Below, piece after piece: positions 15,425 through 24,414 of a DNA stretch of 64,000 bases. The stretch spans positions 1 to 64,000 of the forward strand of contig CATYVQ010000007.1 in NCBI GenBank assembly GCA_958413895.1, given 5' to 3'. The notes below the pieces were generated by a model. It had not been told where the DNA came from, searched no databases, and saw nothing but the letters and a program-made list of their open reading frames with translations. Position numbers and translations under genes: made by a program. Origin of the DNA: an uncultured Collinsella sp. (GTDB taxonomy: Bacteria > Actinomycetota > Coriobacteriia > Coriobacteriales > Coriobacteriaceae). Position 1 is the stretch's first letter; each line of letters begins with the position of its first letter.

Positions 15425-16792
15425 TCAGTCAGCTGGCGGCGTCAGGCGCCGATACAACTCTTGATTGAAGTTCGTGTATGTAAGTTCGCTATTGTTAAGC
15501 TCCTCAATTCTCGGATCTCTATAGTCGTTAATGAATATCAGCGCGCAAACGTCTTCAACAAAGCGTTTGCGCCTGGCCTCGATATCCTGCTTATAGGGAA
15601 GTTCATCCTTTTTCGATCCCCACACTTCTTCAATCACAGTATCGAGGCATTTAATAAAATGCTTGCTCTGCTTCGCGAAATCATAGACGGCACTGTAATT
15701 GGCGTTCGTTTTGACTTCGTACCAAGTGAGTGGCTCATAGTAGGCGAGAATGTTTAAAGCTGGCAGAAGGCATAGGTTCGGGAAAAGCCTTGCTCTGCCG
15801 TTTCCATAAAAGCCCTGGTGAGTATCGATGTAATCCAATTGTTTCTTTATAGGATCTGCAAGCCTGTTGCAAGTTCTTAACGATGCTTGTTTATTGCTGA
15901 GCAACTCATTCGTTATGTTTATATAACTTTGCGTATAGCCGTTATTTGCGCTGACGCCTTTATACAGAAGGTAATCAGCCGGCTTTATCGGATCTAGCTC
16001 TAGGCGCTTGTCGTAGAAGCGCTCGAGGTATTTTCTCCCTTCAAATCTTGGGCCATATACGCCCTGGAGGGAATGTGCAAGCTGCGTGATGTCGGTCGAA
16101 TAAACCACAACAATGCTTTCTTGCTGAAACAGGTTTTTTGTTTGCTCGAGCACCTTTATGGCGAATTCGGGTCGGCAACGGTCGAGCTCGTCGATAAAGA
16201 TGATGGCTCGTTTGGCTATCTTGGGCAGATGACTCTTTATGAGCTCGCCAATTTTGCTCCTAAGCTCTTTTTCCGCTTTGTACTGTTCGAGAAAATCAGT
16301 GCCGCTGAAATTTTCAATGATGCCATTAATGTCAACGCCGTATCCAATAATGGAGGCGGCGGTTTCTATGACGCTAATGACTCCCTTGCCGAAATCCTTT
16401 CCTCCCTTGACGTTCTGTTCGTCTACGGCGTTAGCAATTGAGGCCAATATAGGCAAGATCGGATTGTCGAAATGGTCGTCTTCCCATGCGTTTAAATAAA
16501 TGGGGAGGCATGGTGTCGCGGGGAGTTCTGTTGCGGTTTCTCCTAGTGTCGCGTTAAGTGTCTCGAAATCGTGGTCGAGAGTCGGAGTTGCCATTTGCAG
16601 GACTCTCGCTACTTGTTTTACAAAGAATGTCTTGCCAGATCCCCAAGGCGCGTCAATAACAAAGGTATACGGAGGCTCAACGGCAATGAGCATCTTTAGA
16701 AAGTCCTCGATTTCTCTCTTGCGGTGAAGCGGATCCTGGCTGAGGGCGTTGTCAATCGCTTTCGGCGTGGGTTCTTCGTCCACTCGTTTCAT
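15425..16792 (-). CDS. KAP-family P-loop NTPase
   Basis: 455 aa. Walker A is 'DAPWGSGKTFF' (GSGKT at 51-55), Walker B 'RAIIFIDELDRC' at about 195-206, and 'YLNAWEDD' (~99-106) is a KAP hallmark. Many KAP NTPases are membrane anchored; this one has no clear transmembrane insertion, so it may be soluble. The C-terminal ~200 residues are unique. AGAAGG precedes ATG 16792. KAP proteins occur in anti-phage and plasmid contexts, but a defence role here is inferred from the island setting only. Its 3' end lies 5 bases from the IS256 remnant, so an original downstream partner may have been lost. It is divergent from the next gene. Confidence 0.88.
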   Translation of the reverse strand: MKRVDEEPTPKAIDNALSQDPLHRKREIEDFLKMLIAVEPPYTFVIDAPWGSGKTFFVKQVARVLQMATPTLDHDFETLNATLGETATELPATPCLPIYLNAWEDDHFDNPILPILASIANAVDEQNVKGGKDFGKGVISVIETAASIIGYGVDINGIIENFSGTDFLEQYKAEKELRSKIGELIKSHLPKIAKRAIIFIDELDRCRPEFAIKVLEQTKNLFQQESIVVVYSTDITQLAHSLQGVYGPRFEGRKYLERFYDKRLELDPIKPADYLLYKGVSANNGYTQSYINITNELLSNKQASLRTCNRLADPIKKQLDYIDTHQGFYGNGRARLFPNLCLLPALNILAYYEPLTWYEVKTNANYSAVYDFAKQSKHFIKCLDTVIEEVWGSKKDELPYKQDIEARRKRFVEDVCALIFINDYRDPRIEELNNSELTYTNFNQELYRRLTPPAD

Positions 16793-16970
16793 GGTAGTTG
16801 CCTTCTTTCTGTGGGCTAGGATTGTGCTTGGGTTTAATTGTTCCTGTAAATGGGCACGATCGGCCTATTCCTATGTGCTTCTGTCTGTTGGTTTTACCCT
16901 TTTAACAGTCAATGATGCTCGGGGCGTAAAATGGACTTTAATGGTGCTGCTGCTTGATTAGGTGGTTCAA

Positions 16971-17705
16971 ATGGCGCTTTCAATGAGTCAAATACACTGG
17001 GATTACTTCATTTTGCTCGAGGAAGATGTCACTCGTATATTGCATTACATCGAGCCAACCGAAGCGAACTATGGCACCTATGGGGCCGAGCTCGTCAAAG
17101 TTTTTCTCTCGATTTGTTCCGAGATTGACGTTGCCTTTAAAGATCTTGACCATCTTGTTAGGCGTTATGAGAGTGCCGATTGGGGAGCAGTTAACAATAT
17201 CTCCGGGGCGCGCAAGATGGTTCACGCTCGCTTCTCGCAACAGTTTCGTTTTAGCTGGGTTGCTATTGGCACTAGCGGGATCGTGATCAATCCATGGTCA
17301 TCTTGGTGGGCAGATGATGGGACCGAATCCGCCATGAATCCTGATTGGTGGGTCTCTCATAACAACGTCAAACATCATCGTTTAGATAGCTACGCCGAAG
17401 CTAATCTCTGGAACGTACTCCAAGCGCTTTCCGGGCTCTTCATCCTTCTATCTTGCTTATATCGGTATGAGTACGAGCATAATTCGGAGGAGGCTCCCCG
17501 CTATTTGCCGGCCCCACAGCGGTTGGCGTTTTCGAGTCGAGGGATTGAAATCGGTTCGAGCGAGTCGACCTATGTTGTCGGTACATCTCTCTGTGTTTCT
17601 CCGGGTTTTCACGTTGATAAGCCGCTGCGGCTGACGTCTTCTGATGAGGGAGATGCTTGTGATGATAGTGAACAAGGCGTGAGTTCGATTCAGGTGAATG
17701 ATTGA
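16971..17705 (+). CDS. Hypothetical protein, possibly HEPN-like
   Basis: About 244 aa, soluble. I do not recognise a named family. Residues ~125-165 hold 'DWWVSHNNVKHHR', then 'YAEANLWNVLQALSGLFILLSCLY'-like helices (split: 'ANLWNVLQALSGLF', 'ILLSCLYRYE'). The N-x-V-K-H-x-R followed by a helix is a pattern I associate with HEPN-like helical proteins, but the canonical R-x4-6-H is not clean. The C-terminal 60 residues are polar and low in conservation. Start is uncertain: ATG 16971 with AGGTGG at 16960-16965 is preferred, though GTG 16962 and ATG 16983 are possible. It diverges from the KAP gene across a 178-base intergenic region that must hold both promoters. Confidence 0.6.
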   Translation: MALSMSQIHWDYFILLEEDVTRILHYIEPTEANYGTYGAELVKVFLSICSEIDVAFKDLDHLVRRYESADWGAVNNISGARKMVHARFSQQFRFSWVAIGTSGIVINPWSSWWADDGTESAMNPDWWVSHNNVKHHRLDSYAEANLWNVLQALSGLFILLSCLYRYEYEHNSEEAPRYLPAPQRLAFSSRGIEIGSSESTYVVGTSLCVSPGFHVDKPLRLTSSDEGDACDDSEQGVSSIQVND

Positions 17706-17954
17706 GTGTAATTGATTGTCAGCAATTGGCGAAACCGCTCCATTCCCGTCAGGCTCGATCAAGCCGTGTCTCAACGGTTTTGAGTTGACGTGCCTATGTG
17801 GCGTGAGTGTTTGCTCGTTTGAACTTGAGTTGCCTGCGGAAAGCGGCGAAGACCGCGCCGTGCTCTAGCTCCATTAGTTCCAACAGTATTGAGTGGGATT
17901 CAATGCTCGGTTTTTCGAATGGTCGATTGCTCACTCGTCGGCTTGTTACGCGGT

Positions 17955-18232
17955 TTATGGCAGCTTCAGCTCGAGCCCGTCTTTCACCTCCGCAAGACTC
18001 GATGTAGGCACCTTCCAAGAAAAGTCCGTTAGGCTGCTGCCTAAGTCCAGCTCTGCATGACCATACTTTTCGGTTTTGCGACCAGGCTTGTTCTCATCGG
18101 GCTTAAGGTGCCATTCGACCGGTTGCGAACCGATGATTCGATACTCGCTTTGGTGCGCATATTTGGGCGTTTTGATAACGAGGTTGTGCGGGATGCCTTG
18201 GAATGCCTCGACAGTCACGCGTGGACCGCCCT
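17955..18232 (-). pseudogene. Truncated copy of the 10.4-kb hypothetical gene (C-terminal part)
   Basis: Reading leftward, residues from 'GGPRVTVEAFQG' onward align with residues ~140-221 of the protein at 10424-11095: 'VIKTPKYAHQSEYRIIGSQP', 'KYGHAELDLGSSL', 'SWKVPTSSL', 'LELKLP'. Similarity is about two thirds of positions. The N-terminal ~140 residues are missing; upstream DNA does not continue the alignment. An ATG within the fragment could give an 87-aa product, but the truncated form lacks the conserved N-terminal motif, so I call it a pseudogene. Confidence 0.8.
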
Positions 18233-18409
18233 GTGTGCTCCGGATTGTTGGCTTCCAAGATAAGGGTGGGTCTTCAGGCCTTTGTACCAGAACGCTGAGG
18301 GCGGTGAGTTATAACGGGCAGCTGCTCGGCTGGAGAAAATCCTCGGACGGCGTCTTTCAAGGAATTAACAGGTGAGGATGTCGGACGGGGGAGTTTCTGC
18401 TGTGGTTGG

Positions 18410-18553
18410 CTGGCGAAACGATTGGACAGTGAGTTTGACTCTGCGGGGTACCTTGTGGAGATTTACCTTGGGCTGGCGTTGTCCAAGCGCGTTAAGATGG
18501 AGTTCTGCCGCAGGGCCGATTGTGATTGTATTCATGAATGCAGTAAACGTTAG
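18410..18553 (+). pseudogene. Possible C-terminal fragment of an unknown protein
   Basis: A 47-codon stretch ending in TAG reads like real protein: 'LAKRLDSEFDSAGYLVEIYL' then 'GLALSKRVKMEFCRRADCDC' and 'IHECSKR'. No start codon with a ribosome site is in frame, so at most a fragment survives. The rest of 18233-18774 shows no gene; the last ~200 bases are AT-rich and probably contain the promoter of the helicase gene, which I cannot place exactly. Confidence 0.3.
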
Positions 18554-18774
18554 ATTTTAGGTTTTGTGGTTCCCATGGTCCTACTTATTGGGCATTCTTT
18601 TTGAAATATGGGATCCGTCATTGTTTTGCAAACAATTGGGTTTTCCGAAGTGGTACTCGTTGTAGCTATTATTAAGCTCTAGGTTCACTTTATTGAATTG
18701 CTTTATCACTTTGATGTTCATGCGGTTCTTATGCCGCGTTATGGGTTTGATATTAACAACGGGGAGTTGGGCTC

Positions 18775-21495
18775 ATGAGGAATCCTCTTAAGGAGCTTCA
18801 AAAGGCAAACAGCGCGGTAGAGCATTCAATTGATCGTCTTGATTTTGAGGACAGGGCATTAGTTTCAAGAGACGTTGTGGGAAATCTTCGCCACCTTGTT
18901 GAACATGTAGCTATGTATGCTTCTTACGGGGACGTCTCCCTTGAGGGCAATTATTTTGCTTTATGTAAGGCCGTCATCCAAGAAATGAAGAAGAAAAAAG
19001 AGACTCGGTTTATTGCTGAGTTTCATGGTTACTTGCAGAAGGCCGTTTCGCATTATGTTCCTAGCGAAGATTCTGCAGAGCGACTTTTGCTGAAATACTA
19101 CGAGAACTTGCTTCATTTGAAACGCTATGCCGCCGATAAACACGGGATTGCTATTCTTTCAAATTTGAATAAGATTCCGCTGGATACGGACCCAGGTTTG
19201 AAGAATTATCACGAGTCGATCGCTCGTTCGATTGATGTTTTCATGAGTGCTAATGCGGTTGAAATTGAAAGGGACCGCTTTTATGTAAGGTCTGCTAGGC
19301 CATTCTTTGTTAACGACTCTGTTTACTACGAAACAACGCTTGTTCCTGCTTTCGATTCTTCCAGCAAATGCGATCGAATACTCGTTTTCTCTGCTTTTAA
19401 AATCCCTACGAATAACGCCGTATCGGTTTCAGCAAAGCGTACGAGCATTGACGGTTTAGGCTTTTCTCTTCCTGTGACGATTGTTGACGCATATAGGATT
19501 TCTGTGCGTCCATGTGAGCTGAATGGCCTATTAAAGATACTCGGAAAATCTGATATCGCAAGGCTTAACGGCAATTATTCGAGCTACATTTCGCTTATGG
19601 AATTCTTGACTCGTACGGGAATGAATCTCTGTGATATTGCCCTGCTTCCGGATGATGATTTCGCTTCGATTATGCGCGAGATTACATATTCGGGCTCTGA
19701 ATGTCCGGTTCACTTACTGTTGTCTGAAGCTCATAGTTTTTTGAGTTCGGGTTTGTGCGGAGCGAATGTCTTAAAATACCTTTTGGCTAAGCCTCGCAAT
19801 CGGGTAATAAAAGATCAGTTGGCTCTAAGTCCGAACAGACTGCTGGGCAACCTGTACTTGAAGAGTGGATGTGCTCCCTTTGACCGGCAGCCGTATTGTA
19901 CGGATCTCATTCGGCATGTGGTTGCCGTTGATGACTTGTATCAGTATATTGATCCAGATTTGTATGAGGATAATTTCCTGGCAAATAAGGTGTCCCTTAT
20001 CACAAACAATGCCAGGTCTCTTTATGTCAAAGACTCTGAATTCGATTCTTATTTGAATATCGATGAGCTTATCGCCAAGCATAATAATACTTTGTACAGC
20101 GGTCACCGGTTTAGGGATCTCGTGCATGAGAACGGGCATTTGTTTGTTAGGGGAGTCGAAGAAGATGTCGTCGACATTATAAACGGGCTTTTAAGCCTGT
20201 CTGATAGTGGGCTCAGCGGATATGCTGCTGCTTGCGAATCATGGCTTGGACAGTCCCGTTGCAAAATTGATGATCTTGAAAAGTCGGCTGCGCTAAAGAC
20301 TATGTTTGACGAAACCCACGTTGCTTTTATCTACGGTTCAGCAGGAACCGGGAAAACGACCATGGTTAATATTGTTTGTTCGTTCTTGCATAAGCTAAGT
20401 AAGGTGGCGATCGCCAACACAAATCCTGCCGTGGATAGCCTGAGAAGAAAAATCGTTGATTCGAATTGCGACTTTATGACGGTGACGAAATACTTGAATT
20501 GTCAACCTGAATGTGACGTCTTAATTGTTGATGAATGCAGTGCCGTCTGTAATAGCGATATGAAAAATATTGTTGAATCTGGTGATTTTGAACTGCTACT
20601 GCTTGTCGGTGACGTGAGACAGATTGAGTCCATCAGGTTTGGTAATTGGTTCTCTTTAGCTCCAAATTTTTTGCCTAGCAAGTGTATCAATCAGTTTAAT
20701 AAGCCTTGGCGTGCGAAGAACAGCGATCTTTTGAAGCTATGGGGTGCGGTCAGAAAAATGAGTCCTGATATTACAGAGATTCTTACCGCCTGTGACTTTA
20801 CATCGAATCTTGATGATACTGTTGTTGCTAGAACGGATGATGATGAAATCGTTTTGTGTCTCAACTATGACGGTCTTTATGGAATTAACAATATGAACAA
20901 AATGCTACAGTCGGAAAATGAAAATGAGGCCGTTAGCTGGAATTTTCATACATACAAAGTCGGAGACCCCATTCTATTTAATGAATCTGAGCGTTTCTAT
21001 CCTTTGCTCTATAACAATCTCAAAGGTCGTCTCGTGGAGATCAAGGCTAATTCCAAAGACGAGATGATGTTTACCGTTGCTGTTCCTATTGACGCAACAA
21101 AGTATTCTGTCTTGCGTTATCACGGGCTAGAATTTTTGAGCTCCCATGATGGTGAGACGTTTCTGCGTTTCTCGGTGAAGAAAGCCAAGGATCGCGATGG
21201 AGAGGATATTGGGGAAGACAGCATTGTGCCGTTTCAGGTGGCGTATGCGGTTTCCGTTCACAAGGCGCAGGGGCTCGAGTATTCGTCCGTGAAGTTGATT
21301 GTCACGAAGGATGTCGAGGAGCGTATTACTCATAGCGTGTTTTATACGGCAATAACGAGGGCTCGAGAAAAGCTTCATATATATTGGTCGCCTGAATCTC
21401 AGAACAAAATCCTGTCAAATTTCAACATCTCTAACAATAATAAAGATGCTTATCTTCTTAGCAGCCGTAGAGGTTTGGAGCTTCATCCGAAATAG
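18775..21495 (+). CDS. Superfamily 1 helicase with long unassigned N-terminal region
   Basis: 906 aa. The helicase core starts near residue 510: Walker A GSAGTGKTT (521-529), motif II 'DVLIVDECSAV' (~581-591), motif III 'LLLLVGDVRQIESIRF' (~608), and the C-terminal 'AYAVSVHKAQGLEYSSVKLIV' (split 'AYAVSVHKAQGLEY') with 'FYTAITRAREKLHIYW' (~855-870), the UvrD/RecD-type motifs V and VI. Motifs place it in SF1, RecD2/Dda-like. The first ~500 residues match no domain I know and contain no nuclease motif I can see. GGGGAG lies 8 bases before ATG. It has AT-rich codons, stands alone in the island between IS remnants, and probably acts on foreign nucleic acid, though this is inference. Confidence 0.85.
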   Translation: MRNPLKELQKANSAVEHSIDRLDFEDRALVSRDVVGNLRHLVEHVAMYASYGDVSLEGNYFALCKAVIQEMKKKKETRFIAEFHGYLQKAVSHYVPSEDSAERLLLKYYENLLHLKRYAADKHGIAILSNLNKIPLDTDPGLKNYHESIARSIDVFMSANAVEIERDRFYVRSARPFFVNDSVYYETTLVPAFDSSSKCDRILVFSAFKIPTNNAVSVSAKRTSIDGLGFSLPVTIVDAYRISVRPCELNGLLKILGKSDIARLNGNYSSYISLMEFLTRTGMNLCDIALLPDDDFASIMREITYSGSECPVHLLLSEAHSFLSSGLCGANVLKYLLAKPRNRVIKDQLALSPNRLLGNLYLKSGCAPFDRQPYCTDLIRHVVAVDDLYQYIDPDLYEDNFLANKVSLITNNARSLYVKDSEFDSYLNIDELIAKHNNTLYSGHRFRDLVHENGHLFVRGVEEDVVDIINGLLSLSDSGLSGYAAACESWLGQSRCKIDDLEKSAALKTMFDETHVAFIYGSAGTGKTTMVNIVCSFLHKLSKVAIANTNPAVDSLRRKIVDSNCDFMTVTKYLNCQPECDVLIVDECSAVCNSDMKNIVESGDFELLLLVGDVRQIESIRFGNWFSLAPNFLPSKCINQFNKPWRAKNSDLLKLWGAVRKMSPDITEILTACDFTSNLDDTVVARTDDDEIVLCLNYDGLYGINNMNKMLQSENENEAVSWNFHTYKVGDPILFNESERFYPLLYNNLKGRLVEIKANSKDEMMFTVAVPIDATKYSVLRYHGLEFLSSHDGETFLRFSVKKAKDRDGEDIGEDSIVPFQVAYAVSVHKAQGLEYSSVKLIVTKDVEERITHSVFYTAITRAREKLHIYWSPESQNKILSNFNISNNNKDAYLLSSRRGLELHPK

Positions 21496-21589
21496 TGGTT
21501 TGTGGGTCCGTCTGAAACTTCGGGGTGTGCCTTATCACTGATACGAGAGGACCGCCGGCCGGGAAGCCTACCGGAGCGGGTGCTTCTAT

Positions 21590-21720
21590 AGAGAGATCAG
21601 AGGGCCGGGGGCCTATCCCCGAGGGCACGCTCGAGTGATACCAGTGCATTGACAGGGTGTTCGTCGCGGCGGTGGTCGAGATGTGCGCTGTCGGCGCCAA
21701 CAACATGAGTTGACGATGCC
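21590..21720 (+). pseudogene. Degenerate IS256-family transposase fragment
   Basis: In one frame the DNA reads 'PEGTLE*YQCIDRVF', then 'VVEMCAVGANN', matching the transposase segment 'P-D-IERYQRVDRAL..VAEMYATGTST' with a stop where the arginine should be. The base-level match to the remnant at 12.0-12.1 kb is moderate but continuous. No other coding signal is visible in 21496-21841. Confidence 0.5.
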
Positions 21721-21841
21721 TTCGTCTTTGGCGCTATTCAGGTGTTCCTGCGCGAGTTACAGGTGGGTCACGTTCTCCTACAGGGCTGTATCACCTAGAA
21801 TTGATATCTGTTGACTGCAGCGTTTGTCCAAGGGACTTCAA

Positions 21842-23158
21842 ATGGATTCATCTAAAATCAACATGTTGCGAGCTTCTCTTGGCTCGACTGCAATTTCAGA
21901 GATGCAGAATGCCTATTACACCTCGGGTCTTTCTTTGGCGGAGCTTCGCGAGGATTACGATTTGCCTTCTGATTTTACCGACTCTGATTTCATTGCTTTA
22001 TTCGGATTATTCGAAATCGACAAGATGTGCCCTGTCTGCTTTGGGCACCTTTATGCTCCTCATGTTAGCAGGGGTATTTATGGTGCCGGGCCAACCTCAT
22101 ATGATAAGGCGTGCGTTGTTTGCGTTTCGTGTCATCTTAATTCCGCTCAAATAGAGCGGGAAGCTGCCTACTTAGAAAAGAAGGGCGAGCTTAGCCAGAT
22201 TTTTTCGAGTGAACCTCTGACATTTGATTGGAGCAGGTTCGATCCCGATAATCGTCAACATATTACATTTGCCTTTTTGTTTGCCTGCTGTTTGAACGGT
22301 AGTAGTTTTATAGGCCCGATTAATCTAGATTATGGCTACGATGGCTTTTATAAAGACATCCATTCTCTTGTGAAGGCTGGCTACCTGGTTCCTTCATGGC
22401 TTTCGAAAAAGGATGTCGATCAATATTCCCTTAGGGATAACGGATCTGTCTCCTGTAATTTAATGTGCGTTCCCTTTGAAGTTGATATGAAGGGACCTCT
22501 GCCCACCGTGTATGCGGAGATTTATATTCGAGACGGCAGGGAAGCCATCGTATTGGGCAAAGGTGAAATCGACCATTGGCAAGCTATTGACGAATGGCTT
22601 GTTGGCTCGTACTTGGATTATGAGCTGTGGGATTGGGATGACGATTGCAGCGAAGGCAAAAGGAGCGAATTCGATGAACTTGTTCCGCAGCTGCTTGGAC
22701 ACTTCTCTCCTGCGCAAATTACTAGTTTAATTTGGGGCGCTCTAGCAACTGCGCTTAAGAAGGCTCAGGATGGAACCGATGGTCAAAAGACCGCCTCTTA
22801 CGCAGTTGGCGTTGTTATCAACCGATGCAAGAGGGCTTTGGCGGATGAGTGGGATGTCAATCCAAATAAACCATTGATTGATGTCGACTATGGCTTATTT
22901 GAAGACTACTTCTTTTCGCATAACGTACCCATCGGGAAGTCGTGGGTCTACAGGCCGCTCCCGAAGATTCAGGATGGTGTGGCGATTCTTGAATGGCCCA
23001 CGTTCCCCAAATTTGAAGATGAAGTTGATGACTTCTTGCTCGATAAGGCACATAGCGTGTTCGATTCTTCTGGTAAAGAATCTGTCGATTTGAAGTCTTA
23101 TAGATCTGTGAGCATCTATGTTCATGATTTGTTCAGAGAAGAAACGGCGTTGCGATGA
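21842..23158 (+). CDS. Hypothetical protein with N-terminal zinc-binding cysteines
   Basis: About 438 aa, not recognised. It begins with a helical segment containing 'LSLAELREDYDLPSDFTDSD', then a Cys cluster: 'CPVC' (~60-63) and 'CVVCVSCHLN' (~90-100), probably a zinc ribbon. The middle ('YAEIYIRDGREAIVLGKGEI', 'WQAIDEWLVGSYLDYELWDW') and the C-terminal part are unassigned. AGGGA at 21831-21835 is 6 bases from ATG 21842; an in-frame TTG lies at 21824. Its stop overlaps the next start as ATGA, so the two genes form a unit. AT-rich codon use and the IS256 scrap before it point to horizontal acquisition. Confidence 0.7.
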   Translation: MDSSKINMLRASLGSTAISEMQNAYYTSGLSLAELREDYDLPSDFTDSDFIALFGLFEIDKMCPVCFGHLYAPHVSRGIYGAGPTSYDKACVVCVSCHLNSAQIEREAAYLEKKGELSQIFSSEPLTFDWSRFDPDNRQHITFAFLFACCLNGSSFIGPINLDYGYDGFYKDIHSLVKAGYLVPSWLSKKDVDQYSLRDNGSVSCNLMCVPFEVDMKGPLPTVYAEIYIRDGREAIVLGKGEIDHWQAIDEWLVGSYLDYELWDWDDDCSEGKRSEFDELVPQLLGHFSPAQITSLIWGALATALKKAQDGTDGQKTASYAVGVVINRCKRALADEWDVNPNKPLIDVDYGLFEDYFFSHNVPIGKSWVYRPLPKIQDGVAILEWPTFPKFEDEVDDFLLDKAHSVFDSSGKESVDLKSYRSVSIYVHDLFREETALR

Positions 23159-23838
23159 TATTGGATTCTTATTATTGGCGCAAAGAGCTCAGTCGCATGA
23201 TGGATGAACTGGTCTCCTGCTTTCGTTTTTTAGCAAAGCATGCTTACCGTTTGGAACGTCATCCTATCTTTAATCGAATTGTTGAACGTAAGGAGTACAT
23301 TGCCGAGCGAGACCTTCTTCTCTCTGCATTTATTGTTCGCACTTTGTTTGAAGCAGGGAAGTTAAGCGATGAGATGGCTGGCTACGAGCTGAGCACTGTG
23401 TCTTATCCTGCAACTCCCAGGAATACAAATAAGCTGATGCCGTTGCTTAGGCGCGTTCCTGACGATGACTTGTACGACTATGATCGGCCTTCCCAGTTGA
23501 GCATTCCTGGTAGGAGGTTTGTAAATCAGCTGATTCATGCTGCTGTTATTCCGTGTTTTGATTTTGGGGACAATACCAGACCTGCTGCTTTCATGGTGGT
23601 CTCGGATCGATTCGCTCAGGAGTGTCTATATCGATGCGAACTAGATGTTTGGGTGAAGTTTGTCAGAGAAGTTGTTCATGACGAGGTCAATTCTGTTCAT
23701 GAAACATGGGATAAGTCTAAGGGCGTGTGGAAAATCGAACGGAGTCGAAAACAAGGCGAGCCGCTATCCTCTTATGAGGATGTCCCGATTGAGGACAATG
23801 GCTCTTTTGATCGGGTCGATTCTTCGATAGTAGAGTGA
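23155..23838 (+). CDS. Hypothetical protein, partner of the zinc-cysteine gene
   Basis: 227 aa, soluble, not recognised. The N-terminus is helical ('WRKELSRMMDELVSCFRFLA', 'ERKEYIAERDLLLSAFIVRT'), the middle has 'SIPGRRFVNQLIHAAVIPC', and the C-terminus is acidic and polar. The helical N-terminus with an 'R..F.NQLIH' motif recalls HEPN-like or other helical toxin-like proteins, but no catalytic motif can be named. ATG 23155 overlaps the upstream TGA (23156-23158), so translation is coupled. It is the last gene of the pair; 23839-24362 carries only a decayed repeat. Confidence 0.65.
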   Translation: MILDSYYWRKELSRMMDELVSCFRFLAKHAYRLERHPIFNRIVERKEYIAERDLLLSAFIVRTLFEAGKLSDEMAGYELSTVSYPATPRNTNKLMPLLRRVPDDDLYDYDRPSQLSIPGRRFVNQLIHAAVIPCFDFGDNTRPAAFMVVSDRFAQECLYRCELDVWVKFVREVVHDEVNSVHETWDKSKGVWKIERSRKQGEPLSSYEDVPIEDNGSFDRVDSSIVE

Positions 23839-23984
23839 TGTGACTCTAGGTGCAGGCTGTCACGTATTAATTACTCTGTTTTTATAGCACGAGCGAGGGA
23901 TGCTCTTGTGGGTGAATATGACTATTCATACAGCTTGCCGGTTGATTTTGAGAATCGGGCTGAGCGTATCTTGCATCAAATGGT

Positions 23985-24330
23985 GACACATAATTTCTTT
24001 CGCGAATTGACAACCGCATAGCGGAACACGGATCGCGCTCCGGCATATGATTTCCGGCGGCTAAACAACAAATCATTGACGAAGGGCGCGCGGACCGTGT
24101 CCGCGAGCGTCGTGTTAGTCGACGAGATATCGCATCGCAAGGATATATAGAATCTGGCGAGGAAGACCGTCGAGGAGACGCTCAACGCACTGCTCTTTAT
24201 TGTGCGGGACTCGGGGAAGTGGGCGGCGTGATGGTCGAGATGTTACTGGCGAATGGGGGCGGAGCTGGTTACGGCCGTTATAGAAGGCCATTGTTTTTTG
24301 CACGCTCCCGTTGCCACGCTGTTTTGCTTC
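23985..24330 (-). pseudogene. Decayed repeat, copy B (copy A at 14.6-14.9 kb)
   Basis: See copy A for the shared blocks. Copy B keeps a longer readable stretch on the minus strand ('QKTMAFYNGR', 'KEQCVERLLDGLPRQILYIL', 'AMRYLVD'), which looks like the start of a helix-rich protein, and then shifts frame before the 'SRRKSYAGARSVFRYAV' part. Two unequal decayed copies 9 kb apart, in the same orientation, suggest a mobile gene that has lost function. Confidence 0.5.
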
Positions 24331-24362
24331 CTCTGAACAATCCGTAGCCATCATGTTTCTCA

Positions 24363-24391
24363 AATTATAAACAGGAAAAATGTTTATAATT
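24363..24391 (+). promoter_or_regulatory. Palindromic operator overlapping a promoter -10
   Basis: AATTATAAACA (24363-24373) and TGTTTATAATT (24381-24391) form an 11-bp perfect inverted repeat with a 7-base spacer. The right arm contains TATAAT (24385-24390), a perfect -10. The ribosome site GAGGAGGT and the GTG at 24415 follow closely, giving a leader of about 20 bases. A repressor bound here would block the ATPase-RloB operon. No regulator gene lies next to it. Confidence 0.7.
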
Positions 24392-24414
24392 GAATTGTCT
24401 AAGAGGAGGTCGCT

